From Weissella minor (GTDB lineage Bacteria; Bacillota; Bacilli; Lactobacillales; Lactobacillaceae), in contig NZ_JQCD01000024.1 of NCBI RefSeq assembly GCF_001437425.1, positions 430,362 to 494,361 on the forward strand: a DNA stretch of 64,000 nt. The letters are read 5' to 3'. The notes under the pieces were generated by a model, which was not told where the DNA came from, did no database searches, and worked only from the letters and a program-made list of their open reading frames with translations. Below are positions 8,057-17,098 of this stretch, one piece after another. Made by a program: the position numbers and the translations under genes. How positions within the stretch are numbered: the first letter of the stretch is position 1; every line of letters starts with the position of its first letter.

Positions 8057-9400
8057 TTATTTCTTATTAAGATGCTGCATGTAATAGTAAACAGGCAAAC
8101 CTAAGATGGTTAAGCCAATCCCAATAATTGCCAATGTGAATTGTGTGATTATTGTTGAAACAATGATGAATACACCACTAAGAATCGCGATAAGTGGCAC
8201 AATCGGATACAAAGGCACTTTGTATGGACGTGGTAAATCTGGTTCTCGACGACGTAACACAATCACTGCAACGAAGACCAATGTATAGAATAACCAAATC
8301 ACAAATACTAACATATCTGTTAATGTATCAAAACCACCGATAAACATAAGTGCAATTGCCAAAGCAAGTTGGAAAAGACCTGCAACATATGGAATTTGGT
8401 TTTTGTTCAAGCGGGTTAAATATTTTGAGAATGGTAATTCTTTGTTCTCAGCCATTACATATGGTAAACGCATTCCAGTTAAAGTATAACCGTTAAGCGT
8501 GCCATAGATTGAAACTAAGATACCAATTGTAATTAGCTTACCACCCATACCACCAAAAATTTTACCAGCAACGTCCATAGCAGCACTTTCATTACCTGCT
8601 AAAGCATTAAGTGGTAATGTATGCAAGAAGACGAAATTAACAGCCAAGTAAATGACCATAATCCCAATAATTCCACCTGTAATTGCACGTGGTAAATCAC
8701 GTGATGGATTCTTAAGTTCTCCAGCAATGTTACCAACGTGAATCCAGCCGTCATATGCATACATTGTGGCTAGTAACCCTGCCCCCAATGCAGTAATAAA
8801 ACCACCGGTACCAGAACCAGCAGTGACGGGGAACAAGCTAACCGTAACACCACCTGGCTGTAGCAAACCAAAGATAACAATTAATGCCAATGGAATTAAT
8901 TTAAAGAACAATGTAATTGATTGGAAAGCTCCCGCAACCTTAGCCCCTAAGAAATTAATCAATTCGACCGAAACTAAGGCTGCAATTCCAAATGGGACAA
9001 TCATTTTAGCATCAACGTGGAATAAATTAACCACTTGTGTTCCAAAGATGATTCCCTTGGCGGCAATACTAGCAGGAAAGTATACAATCACTTGGGCCCA
9101 GCCAAGTAGAAAGCTAGGTAGTTTCCCATAGGCACGTTCAATATAAACCAACATGCCACCAGTTTGCGGTAATGCAGCCGCTAATTCAGCCCCAGTTAGA
9201 CCGGCACATAAGCTAATTAAGCCACCTAACAACCAAACAAGCATCGACATGCTTGTCGATCCAGTCACTTCGGAAACATTAGAGACCTTAAAGAAGACAC
9301 CTGCTCCGATAACGGTTCCCATAACCGTAGAAATGGCGGAAACCAGGTTCATACTACGCTTCAATTCTTGTGGATTTGAAGCACTACTATCATTATTCAT
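8057..9400 (-). CDS. APC-family amino acid permease (SteT/LAT-like exchanger)
   Basis: A 447-residue polytopic protein with about 12 membrane helices. The first helix region carries the APC substrate motif (TVMGTVIGAGVFF, residues about 26-38), then LCAGLTGAELAAALP and PQTGGMLVYIERAYG. This pattern is closest to serine/threonine or large neutral amino acid exchangers such as Bacillus SteT. The exact substrate is not readable. It has its own promoter and terminator, so it is a single-gene unit. Confidence 0.82.
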   Translation of the reverse strand: MNNDSSASNPQELKRSMNLVSAISTVMGTVIGAGVFFKVSNVSEVTGSTSMSMLVWLLGGLISLCAGLTGAELAAALPQTGGMLVYIERAYGKLPSFLLGWAQVIVYFPASIAAKGIIFGTQVVNLFHVDAKMIVPFGIAALVSVELINFLGAKVAGAFQSITLFFKLIPLALIVIFGLLQPGGVTVSLFPVTAGSGTGGFITALGAGLLATMYAYDGWIHVGNIAGELKNPSRDLPRAITGGIIGIMVIYLAVNFVFLHTLPLNALAGNESAAMDVAGKIFGGMGGKLITIGILVSIYGTLNGYTLTGMRLPYVMAENKELPFSKYLTRLNKNQIPYVAGLFQLALAIALMFIGGFDTLTDMLVFVIWLFYTLVFVAVIVLRRREPDLPRPYKVPLYPIVPLIAILSGVFIIVSTIITQFTLAIIGIGLTILGLPVYYYMQHLNKK

Positions 9401-9437
9401 TATTTTACCTACTCACTATTTTATAATTAACTGAATA

Positions 9438-9466
9438 ATTATACCTAAGATGGTTGCGGCATGCAA
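9438..9466 (-). promoter_or_regulatory. Promoter of the permease gene
   Basis: Minus strand TTGCAT (9461-9466), a 17-base spacer, and a perfect TATAAT (9438-9443), ending about 38 bases before the permease ATG. It directly abuts the stop codon of the upstream glycosyltransferase gene. Confidence 0.65.
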
Positions 9467-10294
9467 TTATGAATTGTCCTTAAATGTTAAACGCATATAG
9501 TGCTTGTACAAGAAATTGTACTTATCATTGGCATTCTTATCCGACCATGGCTTATTTTTACCACAATAATGCAAGAATACAGTGTTACGTGCCACCCAAT
9601 TGGCATCATTTTCCCCACTACTTGTCAATTGATAAGTCATATCTTTACGAACATCGTAGTTATAGTAACTATCAGGAACAGGCAAAATATCTTCACCATA
9701 TAATTTATTTAAAACATCTTGGTCTGGTAAGATAAGCAAATTTTTATATTGTTCAATGAAATTAAAAATATCCTCAGAGGTCACCTTCTGGCGAATATTG
9801 GCCAAATTCATGAGTAAAACACCGGAATTATAATAATTTTCAGTGTCAGTATCTAGACGAATCTTGTTGACCGTACTAGTTAGATTTAATGCATCAGCAT
9901 GCATTGAAGCCGCATAAAGGTAGTCTGAAATATCCGTTTCATAAAATGGCGTAATGTCATTAATACATAAGATATCCGCATCTAAATAAAGAATTTTATC
10001 TAAATCTGTTGGTAGATATTCATGTGCTAACAAACGGAAATAAATTGACTTTGGATAACGCTTAGAAACTGGCGCTTTTGAAAAGTCATTCTTATCAATC
10101 ACGATTGGATGATAAGTCATACCAAATTTATCAAAGAATAATTCTAATGCTTCAGTTGAAGCCAATCGTTCTTCTTGGACAATATAGATGTTATATTCAT
10201 TTTCTGAATCTGAATTCGCCCAGATTGAGTAAACTGTGGTCATGAGCTGTGATGTAAAGTTGTCATCAATAGAAAAAAGTAAATTAACTTGCAT
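9467..10294 (-). CDS. GT8-family glycosyltransferase
   Basis: A 275-residue soluble retaining glycosyltransferase. It carries the GT8 signatures FSIDDNF at the N-terminus, ILYLDADILC (DxD metal motif, near residues 98-107), a GVLLMNL segment and the C-terminal HYCGKNKPW motif. Such enzymes transfer glucose or galactose from UDP-sugars to surface polysaccharides, glycolipids or Ser-rich glycoproteins. It lies 20 bases after a HAD phosphatase gene and is probably co-transcribed with it. A role in glycosylating the Ser-rich adhesin at the window start is possible but only speculation. Confidence 0.85.
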   Translation of the reverse strand: MQVNLLFSIDDNFTSQLMTTVYSIWANSDSENEYNIYIVQEERLASTEALELFFDKFGMTYHPIVIDKNDFSKAPVSKRYPKSIYFRLLAHEYLPTDLDKILYLDADILCINDITPFYETDISDYLYAASMHADALNLTSTVNKIRLDTDTENYYNSGVLLMNLANIRQKVTSEDIFNFIEQYKNLLILPDQDVLNKLYGEDILPVPDSYYNYDVRKDMTYQLTSSGENDANWVARNTVFLHYCGKNKPWSDKNANDKYNFLYKHYMRLTFKDNS

Positions 10295-10314
10295 AATTAG
10301 ACTCCCATATCTTT

Positions 10315-11151
10315 TTAAGTAAGTGGTAACGCTAGTTCAGTAATAATTGTATCTAAGACGCCATCTTGGTCATTTGAAGCAATGGCATTTTTGAAATGAT
10401 TGATGAGATACGCATCCCCATTTGGCATTGAGCGCGGCTCACCCACGAAATTTAACATTTCTAAATCATTAAAACCGTCACCAAAGGCCATCACTTGGTC
10501 CGCATTTAAGTCATAGTAATCTAAAAGATAGGCTAAACCAGTCGCTTTATTGGTATTTGCAGGTATAACGTCAATCGCACCATAGCCAGAAGTTGTTGCA
10601 TGATATTTCTCAGAAAATGCTTCATTTGTATGCTTGATGAAATTTTTAGCTTCCGATTCAGCAGCACTAAAAATAACTTTCACAATTTCCTCATTGGCAG
10701 GAATATCAGAAATTTGATCAATAAACTTAAGATTTGGAAAATACCAACGAATATCTTGGTATAAGTCACCGATTCCTTTATAGTGTGCAAGCATGTAGGA
10801 ATCTTGAATCCCATTAAAAATAATGCCATGTCTAAAATGCATGGTGTCATCCTGTTCAATCAGTGCTTGAATTTCAGGTAAATCTGTCCGCGTAAAGGCT
10901 GAGCTCCGTAAAGACTTGCCTGTTTTGGTCTTGACTTGGGCACCATTGTTAACATTGTAATCAAAGCGACCAATGAATGGCTCGAAAATCATATCAACGA
11001 GCGGTTGATCATTACCCGTTGCAATCACAAAGTGCATGTCATGTGCTTCAAAATAAGTTAATAACTTATCAAACTTTTCTTGGTTAATCTTTCGTTGATT
11101 ATCAAAAAAAGTCCCGTCTAAATCGGTTGCAACCATCTTTATATCGTTCAT
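10315..11151 (-). CDS. Cof-type HAD-superfamily phosphatase
   Basis: A 278-residue HAD hydrolase with motif I DLDGTFFDN (nucleophile Asp near residue 10), motif II ATGND, and motif IV GDGFNDLEML near residue 230, with a type IIB cap between. These enzymes dephosphorylate sugar phosphates, nucleotides or flavin precursors; the substrate cannot be predicted. The ATG follows GAAAGGG. It is first in a two-gene unit with the GT8 glycosyltransferase. Confidence 0.85.
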   Translation of the reverse strand: MNDIKMVATDLDGTFFDNQRKINQEKFDKLLTYFEAHDMHFVIATGNDQPLVDMIFEPFIGRFDYNVNNGAQVKTKTGKSLRSSAFTRTDLPEIQALIEQDDTMHFRHGIIFNGIQDSYMLAHYKGIGDLYQDIRWYFPNLKFIDQISDIPANEEIVKVIFSAAESEAKNFIKHTNEAFSEKYHATTSGYGAIDVIPANTNKATGLAYLLDYYDLNADQVMAFGDGFNDLEMLNFVGEPRSMPNGDAYLINHFKNAIASNDQDGVLDTIITELALPLT

Positions 11152-11197
11152 AACTAACCCTTTCTATGGCGTATTATCACACTTAATATTTTAGATG

Positions 11198-11228
11198 AAA
11201 AAAAAGCAGGTGTAAACCACACCTACTT
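11198..11228 (-). terminator. Terminator after the ThrE-type exporter genes
   Basis: AGGTGT (11208-11213) pairs with ACACCT (11219-11224) around a 5-base loop, with flanking A/T tracts that give a T-run on the minus strand directly after the exporter stop. Confidence 0.75.
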
Positions 11229-11705
11229 TTAATCTGCTATATTCTTAGCTTGCTTTTGTTTAATTTTTTTGAAAAAACTGACAATGAACGGTAAGGCAAG
11301 ATTGACAATCAACATACTTCCATAAATGCAAAGTGAGGTTTCAACAAAGCCAGATGTATTTTCAATAAATTGATCCACATCTTGCTGAAAGAGACTCATA
11401 ATCATCTGATACATTTTTTGACCCGGAAAATATGGAACTAATCCAGGCACCAGTAAAATGAATGCTGGAATATGGTACATACGTGCTGCAAAAAAACACA
11501 GGGTCGTGACGGATGCGACGCCAAACACAATACCATAGTAGAGATCGTCTGCAAGCGTCGCCGCAATAATATTTGGAATGTAGCTCACTGCACCAATTGT
11601 TCCGGTAATTAATAGTGAACGATTAGGTGCTTGCACCGCCATGGCGAAGCCCACAGATGCACAAAAAATTAGAATGAGATTTAAAATGAAATGCAAGAAA
11701 CTCAT
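11229..11705 (-). CDS. Threonine/serine exporter, small membrane subunit (ThrE C-terminal half)
   Basis: I place the start at ATG 11703-11705, preceded by GGAGGT with 6-base spacing; a longer frame to 11732 would overlap the upstream gene and has no ribosome site. The 158-residue protein is nearly all membrane (four or five helices) and contains the LLVPGLVPYFPGQKMY segment typical of the second half of ThrE exporters (DUF3815 type). It begins 4 bases after the larger subunit gene. Together they probably export Thr/Ser or related small metabolites, as in other Firmicutes where ThrE is split. Confidence 0.82.
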   Translation of the reverse strand: MSFLHFILNLILIFCASVGFAMAVQAPNRSLLITGTIGAVSYIPNIIAATLADDLYYGIVFGVASVTTLCFFAARMYHIPAFILLVPGLVPYFPGQKMYQMIMSLFQQDVDQFIENTSGFVETSLCIYGSMLIVNLALPFIVSFFKKIKQKQAKNIAD

Positions 11706-11709
11706 GCGA

Positions 11710-12486
11710 TTACCTCCAAATTGTATAGACAAGGAGACTGCCTAAAACCATCGTTAACGTTAAAATCATCGCACTTAATAAACGCTGTGGTCCACTAATG
11801 AGATTTCCATCAAAGATATCGTTAATGGATGTCGTTAATTGGACCCCTGGTAAGAGCGGGAATAATGCCCCAATGATAATGGCATTATAATCAGACAAAG
11901 GAATCATTAGCATTAAGAGACGAACGCAAATGGTAATGATGGCAGAAACGACTAGCTCACCAATAAATGGGCGATGTAAATATTTATAGATACGTAGCAC
12001 GAGATACATGCCCATCATGCCAAATAGTCCGGCTAAAAAGCTATTCAGCAGATTTTGAGTACCTAAATACGTTAAGGTACTACTTAACAAGAAACTACCA
12101 GCTGTCGCCTTTGGAACACTTAATAGATTTTGTTTTCGTAATTGCTGTAATGCGCGATAAAGCTCTGGCAAGGTTAATTCATGTGCAACAAATGCGCGCG
12201 AAAGTCGATTGATTTCATCAATTTTAGTTAAATTAATTGACTTAACGCTTGTTTTTTCAACCAAAACAAGTGGTTGCATGTCCGTATCCATTGGGTCGTT
12301 GGCGGTAATGATAATGAGTGTACTTGTCACGTAGGCATCAATATCATCATTTCCTTCGGAATATGTATTTGAAATATATTTTACGGTACTGTCAATTCTT
12401 GAAAGTTCAGAACCATTTTCCATTAGAATTTGGCTAGCTAAGAGGCATGTTTTTGCTAGTAGTAACTGTTGTCGATCTTGTCCCAT
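11710..12486 (-). CDS. Threonine/serine exporter, large subunit (ThrE N-terminal half)
   Basis: The product is 258 residues from the ATG at 12484-12486, which has AGGAG about 11 bases upstream; a GTG 12 bases further up sits too close to that site. Residues 1-120 form the cytoplasmic domain of the ThrE family (DUF1212), and residues 120-258 hold about five membrane helices with the conserved LFPLLPGVQLTTSI segment. It pairs with the small subunit encoded next. Split ThrE pairs are usual in lactobacilli. Confidence 0.83.
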   Translation of the reverse strand: MGQDRQQLLLAKTCLLASQILMENGSELSRIDSTVKYISNTYSEGNDDIDAYVTSTLIIITANDPMDTDMQPLVLVEKTSVKSINLTKIDEINRLSRAFVAHELTLPELYRALQQLRKQNLLSVPKATAGSFLLSSTLTYLGTQNLLNSFLAGLFGMMGMYLVLRIYKYLHRPFIGELVVSAIITICVRLLMLMIPLSDYNAIIIGALFPLLPGVQLTTSINDIFDGNLISGPQRLLSAMILTLTMVLGSLLVYTIWR

Positions 12487-12536
12487 ATGGTGCCCCACTC
12501 CTGTTAATAATTTTAGCGTGTTTATTTATACATAAT

Positions 12537-12579
12537 AAAAGCTGTTGCTTTGGTCTTCAAGACGGCCGCAACAGTTTTT
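12537..12579 (-). terminator. Terminator of the ADP-ribosylglycohydrolase-like gene
   Basis: CTGTTGC (12542-12548) pairs with GCAACAG (12568-12574). On the minus strand the hairpin is followed by CTTTTATTATG, 10 bases after the stop. Confidence 0.75.
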
Positions 12580-12588
12580 ATAAGTAAA

Positions 12589-13506
12589 TTAATTAAATGA
12601 TAGTTGTTCAAAATGGTAAGAACGATTGCCAGCTGTGATAATACGCTTAACCATTGAGCGACCATATTTTTGAATGTGATCCATTCCATCTAAATTGCTT
12701 TCAAAAAGCAAACCAGCTGTTGTTCCAACAAGTGGCATGAGCGTTGTTGCATCACCTGTAATATCCTTTGCCATTTCAAGCGCTTCAGAATATGATGACG
12801 CATTGAGAACAATCCAGATGCAGGCGGTTAATGTTTCTACAGCATCATTTGAGGCGGTTAATTGATTCATAGCTGTATTTTTAAAGTCGGGTGTATTTAG
12901 TTGTTCAAAGGCTGATAAAGCCTCTTGGAATATTTGATGTTTAGAATAATAATCATAAGCCGCATCAATTGCTGTTTCAAAGGCGTCAACTGGTTGTTGG
13001 TCAATCAAAAGTTGATTCACAAAAAAAGCGTAGATACTATTCGTAATCAGCGCAGTTGGTTGATTATGCGTGAGACCCGTCACTTGATGCAATGACAACA
13101 TAGCGGCACCATTTGAAATAAAATCACTGCCATACTGTGAATTCAAATATAAGACAACCGGCATAATGCGTAAAAGCGCCCCATTATCAATGTCATCAGT
13201 TGCATGACTACCTGATGAAAATGGATCATGATTAATCATGTAATGTTCAATTGAGCGAATTGTTGTACGGTCAACCATCTGGGCACTGCGATTAGCGGTG
13301 TAATCACCGCGAGCATACCAAGCTGTAAATTGATCCATTAAATGATTTAAGCTATAGCCTCGTGTTAAGCTCGCGATTGTTGCAAGTGACAAGGATGTGG
13401 CTGAACTCCAATCAGAAATGTGATCATTTTGACTTAGTTCAGCTACACAGTCTGCATTGATTAAACCATAAGTTGAATTAGTAAGTGCTGTTTGAGAATG
13501 ATTCAT
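12589..13506 (-). CDS. ADP-ribosylglycohydrolase-fold protein with a degenerate active site
   Basis: The 305-residue product follows the layout of ADP-ribosylglycohydrolases: a SDWSSATSL segment (31-39) where active enzymes have a DDT metal motif, DNGALLRIMP (107-116) matching the conserved NGALMRIAP, a LTHNQP turn, and GDATTLMPLVGTTAG near residue 250, where active enzymes have GDxDTTAA. The Asp pairs that hold the two Mg ions are therefore missing in both places. It is probably a structural or binding protein of this fold, or an enzyme with altered chemistry. The ATG follows GAAAGGAT. It is transcribed alone, divergent from the DUF2507 gene. Confidence 0.65.
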   Translation of the reverse strand: MNHSQTALTNSTYGLINADCVAELSQNDHISDWSSATSLSLATIASLTRGYSLNHLMDQFTAWYARGDYTANRSAQMVDRTTIRSIEHYMINHDPFSSGSHATDDIDNGALLRIMPVVLYLNSQYGSDFISNGAAMLSLHQVTGLTHNQPTALITNSIYAFFVNQLLIDQQPVDAFETAIDAAYDYYSKHQIFQEALSAFEQLNTPDFKNTAMNQLTASNDAVETLTACIWIVLNASSYSEALEMAKDITGDATTLMPLVGTTAGLLFESNLDGMDHIQKYGRSMVKRIITAGNRSYHFEQLSFN

Positions 13507-13551
13507 ATCTTTATCCTTTCAATCGCTGTATTCTAACATGAATGTAATATG

Positions 13552-13580
13552 TTGGCAAATTAACTGAAATGCTTTATACT
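13552..13580 (+). promoter_or_regulatory. Promoter of the DUF2507 gene
   Basis: TTGGCA (13552-13557), a 17-base spacer, TATACT (13575-13580), ending 35 bases before the ATG. Confidence 0.6.
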
Positions 13581-13615
13581 TAAATATATTCACATTGAAA
13601 AGTAAGGAGTGACCT

Positions 13616-14041
13616 ATGGACGACTCAGTTCAATCACCAGAAATTAATACATTTTCGCTAGCAGTTTTACGGGACCGCTTATTACCAGATTTATTGCAAG
13701 AAGATGAAGCTAATATCTTGTATTGGGCTGGTAAAGGGTTAGCGACGCGCGAGTCTTTAACGAGCATTACAACGATTGAAGTTTACTTTAATCGTGCTGG
13801 ATTTGGAAACTTGAAGGCACTTGCGCACAAAGGATCTGAAATTGAATGGATTCTTTCCGGACCGGTTGTTCTTGCCCGCCTAACAGAACGCGATGAGCCT
13901 AATTTTTACTTAGAGGCAGGCTTCTTAGCTCAAGTAATTGAAACCCTTGCAAATGTTGGAACGGAAACGACCCTTAAGATTGAGGATGAAGAAGTTCATT
14001 TTACAACATTATGTGAGCAAGCAATTGATTTACCAATTTAA
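13616..14041 (+). CDS. DUF2507 (YslB-like) protein
   Basis: A 141-residue cytosolic protein of the YslB/DUF2507 family found across Firmicutes. It has the family's ANILYWAGKGLA and FYLEAGFLAQ segments; the fold is related to small-molecule-binding V4R domains. Function is unknown. It is a single gene with its own promoter, GTAAGGAG ribosome site and terminator. In Bacillus yslB lies near other housekeeping genes without a clear role. Confidence 0.8.
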   Translation: MDDSVQSPEINTFSLAVLRDRLLPDLLQEDEANILYWAGKGLATRESLTSITTIEVYFNRAGFGNLKALAHKGSEIEWILSGPVVLARLTERDEPNFYLEAGFLAQVIETLANVGTETTLKIEDEEVHFTTLCEQAIDLPI

Positions 14042-14047
14042 AGCATT

Positions 14048-14085
14048 AAAAAATCCGAGACACTTACTGTCTCGGATTTTTTTTA
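14048..14085. terminator. Bidirectional terminator between DUF2507 gene and trmB
   Basis: AAAATCCGAGACA pairs with TGTCTCGGATTTT around a short loop (14050-14081), with A-run and T-run on either side, so it can stop transcripts from both converging genes. Confidence 0.9.
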
Positions 14086-14745
14086 GTTAAATTTACCAAC
14101 AAACTTGTAAATTGGGAAGCCTTGTTCTGAGAATTTGTGCTCGTACTCGGTTTCGACATTGTCGATCATTTTTTCTTCGTCATCATGCAAATTCAATGAT
14201 ATACCATCAGGTACAAAGCTAATGCCAAATTGATTAAATGAATACAATGAATATTCAAATAAGCCGCGATTATCGGTTTTGAACTCTAGTTCCCCACCTT
14301 CAGGCAAAATAGCCTTGTAACCTTCTAAAAATGATTTGTACGTTAAACGACGTGATTCATGACGTGTCTTAGGCCAAGGATCTGAGAAATTTAGGAAAAT
14401 CTTGCTGACTTCTCCCTGCTCAAAATACGTATCGACACCTGCCCCATCACCATAAATGAATTTTAGGTTAGGCAATTCTTCAGGAAATTCATCTGCTTTA
14501 CGACCAGCCACTGCGACCGCAGCTTCTTGAATTTCCATTCCAATGAAATTGATTTCTGGATACTTTTGAGCCATACCAATAATGAATTGCCCTTTTCCAG
14601 TGCCAATTTCAATTTGAATGGGCTGATTTACAGGGAAAACTGAATGCCAGTCTCCTTTTAAATCAGTCGCTTTTTGTTGATTGATAACTAAATCGGCATG
14701 TTCCTCTAACCAAGGTTGAGCCCATTTTTTATTTCGTAGACGCAT
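14083..14745 (-). CDS. trmB: tRNA (guanine-N7-)-methyltransferase
   Basis: This 220-residue enzyme puts the m7G at position 46 of many tRNAs using S-adenosylmethionine. Visible are the SAM-binding EIGTGKGQF (residues about 46-54), SDPWPKTRHESRRL (about 120-133), and a C-terminal TEYEHKF segment. The length is typical. The ATG follows AAAAGGAG and the gene overlaps the end of ecsB by 17 bases, so it is expressed from the ecsAB operon. Confidence 0.94.
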   Translation of the reverse strand: MRLRNKKWAQPWLEEHADLVINQQKATDLKGDWHSVFPVNQPIQIEIGTGKGQFIIGMAQKYPEINFIGMEIQEAAVAVAGRKADEFPEELPNLKFIYGDGAGVDTYFEQGEVSKIFLNFSDPWPKTRHESRRLTYKSFLEGYKAILPEGGELEFKTDNRGLFEYSLYSFNQFGISFVPDGISLNLHDDEEKMIDNVETEYEHKFSEQGFPIYKFVGKFN

Positions 14746-15832
14746 GTTTTATTCTCCTTTTAAACATGTTCGCAATAATGCGATCAGAGTATAAGAATAC
14801 CAAAAGAAAGGTAAATATGACAAGGCTAAGCATGCCAATTCCTTGGTTAATATCAAAATTATGGGTAATTACAATCAAAATGAACCAAATTATAAGCATC
14901 ATCAGGCTTAATGGTAATAAGAAACTGTGAAATGCTTTTTGGCGGTTTGATAGCGTGATTGGGATTACGGTATCAAAAACAAGACGACGGTAACTGCCAG
15001 CTAACGGTAGAATTTGGGCAATAAATAAATATTGGAGTAAAGCCAACAGCCCATAAAGTAAATATCCGTTTGTAAATGGAATCAGTAACAAACCAAAAAT
15101 AAGCATACGCACCCACAGATTCAGATATTCGCTCTTACGGATAAAAGTTGTGAGGTATATTGGTAGCAGTGTGTCCTTACGGTAGTTTGGCCACAAAGAT
15201 CGTAAACGTTCTAAATATGGATGGGGTTTAATCGTACTTTGTAACCCAGGTACGTCAATAAATAGATTGAAAAATGCATAAATTGTGGCTAAGCGCTGAT
15301 TCTCTAGTTCAGAAACAGCAGTCCAGTTAATTAGTGTTAGCTGATCAGTATTGAAAGCTGCCGTTTGGCGGGCTTGAACATAGGTTAACATCATCTTTGC
15401 AATAATCATGAAAAGCGTAATTAGCAGTAAGATGAAAAAGTTAAAGTCAAATAACTTCATCAACAAAGGCCAAAAGATGATAATGAGTAGTCCTTGAATG
15501 GTTCCGTTTATCAACATACTGTATATAGTTGCTTGTTGCCAAAGGCGTTGCAACGGCGCTTCATCCCCTAAAAAGAAAACCGCATCAGCTGATTTAACAA
15601 ATGAAGCTGGTGTTTTAAACAATAATAATGTTAAAAACAGAATTAATAATAACCCACCCTGCGTCCACCAAACACTAGGTATCGTTTGTAATAATTGTTG
15701 ATAGGCAAATAATAGTGCACCAAATAAGAAAAAGAAAGCAATGATTGCGTGGTCATTGAAGACATATTTTAAATAACGAGAAAATTCTCGCCACTGTTGT
15801 AACCAACGATTTTTGAATAGAGTTGATATCAT
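14729..15832 (-). CDS. ecsB: ABC transporter permease EcsB
   Basis: A 367-residue integral membrane protein with about 10 helices in the EcsB pattern (N-terminal KNRWLQQWREFSRY, middle LIDVPGL segment). It forms the membrane part of the EcsAB exporter, which in Bacillus affects protein secretion, regulated intramembrane proteolysis and competence. Its start overlaps the ecsA stop by 4 bases, giving coupled translation. The transported substrate is not established. Confidence 0.88.
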   Translation of the reverse strand: MISTLFKNRWLQQWREFSRYLKYVFNDHAIIAFFFLFGALLFAYQQLLQTIPSVWWTQGGLLLILFLTLLLFKTPASFVKSADAVFFLGDEAPLQRLWQQATIYSMLINGTIQGLLIIIFWPLLMKLFDFNFFILLLITLFMIIAKMMLTYVQARQTAAFNTDQLTLINWTAVSELENQRLATIYAFFNLFIDVPGLQSTIKPHPYLERLRSLWPNYRKDTLLPIYLTTFIRKSEYLNLWVRMLIFGLLLIPFTNGYLLYGLLALLQYLFIAQILPLAGSYRRLVFDTVIPITLSNRQKAFHSFLLPLSLMMLIIWFILIVITHNFDINQGIGMLSLVIFTFLLVFLYSDRIIANMFKRRIKHASTK

Positions 15833-16554
15833 ACGTCTGCCTCACCAATAAGTAACGCTGGAACTTGATCTTTTATCTCTTCCATAGAACCAGAAGCGGC
15901 AATTTGACCATCTTCAAGGTAGATAAACTTATCAGCATGGGCACGCAAAGTACTCATGACATGCGTTGTGATTAGAAAACTTGCACCAGCGGCTTTCTTT
16001 TCATCAATTAAAGCCAATAAATCATTCACTGCGATGACATCTAAACCTAAGAAAGGTTCGTCAATGATAAATAAGTCAGCATTGGTAATAAAGGCCATAA
16101 CAATCATGACCTTCTGCCGCATCCCTTTTGAAAAATGAGTTGGAAACCAATTTAATTTATCGTCTAATCGGAATATTTTTAGGAGTCGATGTGCCTCTTC
16201 CCAGGTTTCTGCTGAGTCAAGCTGATAAATATTAATCATAAATTGAATATGTTCCTCTAGATTTAATTCTTCATAAAGAACTGGTTGCTCAGGGACATAG
16301 GCAATTTGTTTTTTATAAGCAATTGGATCCATCACCATTGAAACATCATTGAGAACGATTGAACCTGTTTTGGGTGCAAGGAGTCCAATTAAATGATTAA
16401 TCGTTGTTGATTTTCCAGATCCATTTAATCCAATGAATGCCGTAAGTTCACCAGGTTGGATGGTGAATGATATATTTTGAATGACCGTGAGTTGGCCATA
16501 TCCACCAGATAAATCTTTAACAGTTAAGGTCATGTTTAATGCTCTTACTTTCAT
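15829..16554 (-). CDS. ecsA: ABC transporter ATP-binding protein EcsA
   Basis: A 241-residue ATPase with Walker A GLNGSGKST, signature FSKGMRQK, Walker B LFIIDEPFLGLD and an H-loop (TTHVMST). It drives the EcsB permease. Two starts are possible: 16554 or an ATG seven codons later (16533); the family's usual N-terminus (MTLTVKDL) favours the inner one, but neither has a strong ribosome site. First gene of the ecsA-ecsB-trmB unit, divergent from hit. Confidence 0.9.
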   Translation of the reverse strand: MKVRALNMTLTVKDLSGGYGQLTVIQNISFTIQPGELTAFIGLNGSGKSTTINHLIGLLAPKTGSIVLNDVSMVMDPIAYKKQIAYVPEQPVLYEELNLEEHIQFMINIYQLDSAETWEEAHRLLKIFRLDDKLNWFPTHFSKGMRQKVMIVMAFITNADLFIIDEPFLGLDVIAVNDLLALIDEKKAAGASFLITTHVMSTLRAHADKFIYLEDGQIAASGSMEEIKDQVPALLIGEADV

Positions 16555-16667
16555 TTTTTATTTAATATATCTATTTTACACTATTTTTTACCTCAGGAAC
16601 CCAAGCAAATTCTTTTCGCATAAGCTATAATGGACTATAGATAAAAACATTTTCAAGGAGGCGTGTT

Positions 16668-17087
16668 ATGGCAGAAGATATTTTTGATAAGATTATTTCA
16701 GGTGAGATTCCTTCATATAAGGTATATGAAGACGATGATGTATTGGCCTTTTTAGATTTAAGCCAAGCAACACCAGGACATACCTTACTTGTACCTAAGC
16801 AACATGTGGCTGATATTTATGCTTATGATGATGCATTAGCTGGTAAGGTTTTGACCAAGATTCCATTTATTGCACGAGCAATCAAGGCTAGTGATGATAA
16901 GATTATTGGTATGAATATTTTAGTTAATAACGGTGAACAAGCAGGTCAATCTGTCTTCCACTCACATATTCACTTTATCCCACGTTATCAAGACGATGGT
17001 TTGAATTTGCCTGCTCCTACTGAAGCACACGATATTTCAGAAGCTGAATATAAAAAGCGTGCCCAACAAATTCGAGACCAATTCTAA
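16668..17087 (+). CDS. hit: HIT-family nucleotide-binding hydrolase
   Basis: A 139-residue histidine-triad protein with the active site VFHSHIHFIP (residues about 96-105, His-x-His-x-His) and an N-terminal IFDKIISGEIPS. HIT proteins hydrolyse nucleoside monophosphate conjugates such as AMP-lysine or Ap4A. Ribosome site CAAGGAGG. It sits divergent from ecsA, a common Firmicutes arrangement, and is followed 11 bases later by a small gene probably co-transcribed with it. Confidence 0.9.
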   Translation: MAEDIFDKIISGEIPSYKVYEDDDVLAFLDLSQATPGHTLLVPKQHVADIYAYDDALAGKVLTKIPFIARAIKASDDKIIGMNILVNNGEQAGQSVFHSHIHFIPRYQDDGLNLPAPTEAHDISEAEYKKRAQQIRDQF

Positions 17088-17098
17088 GGAGTTAAACT

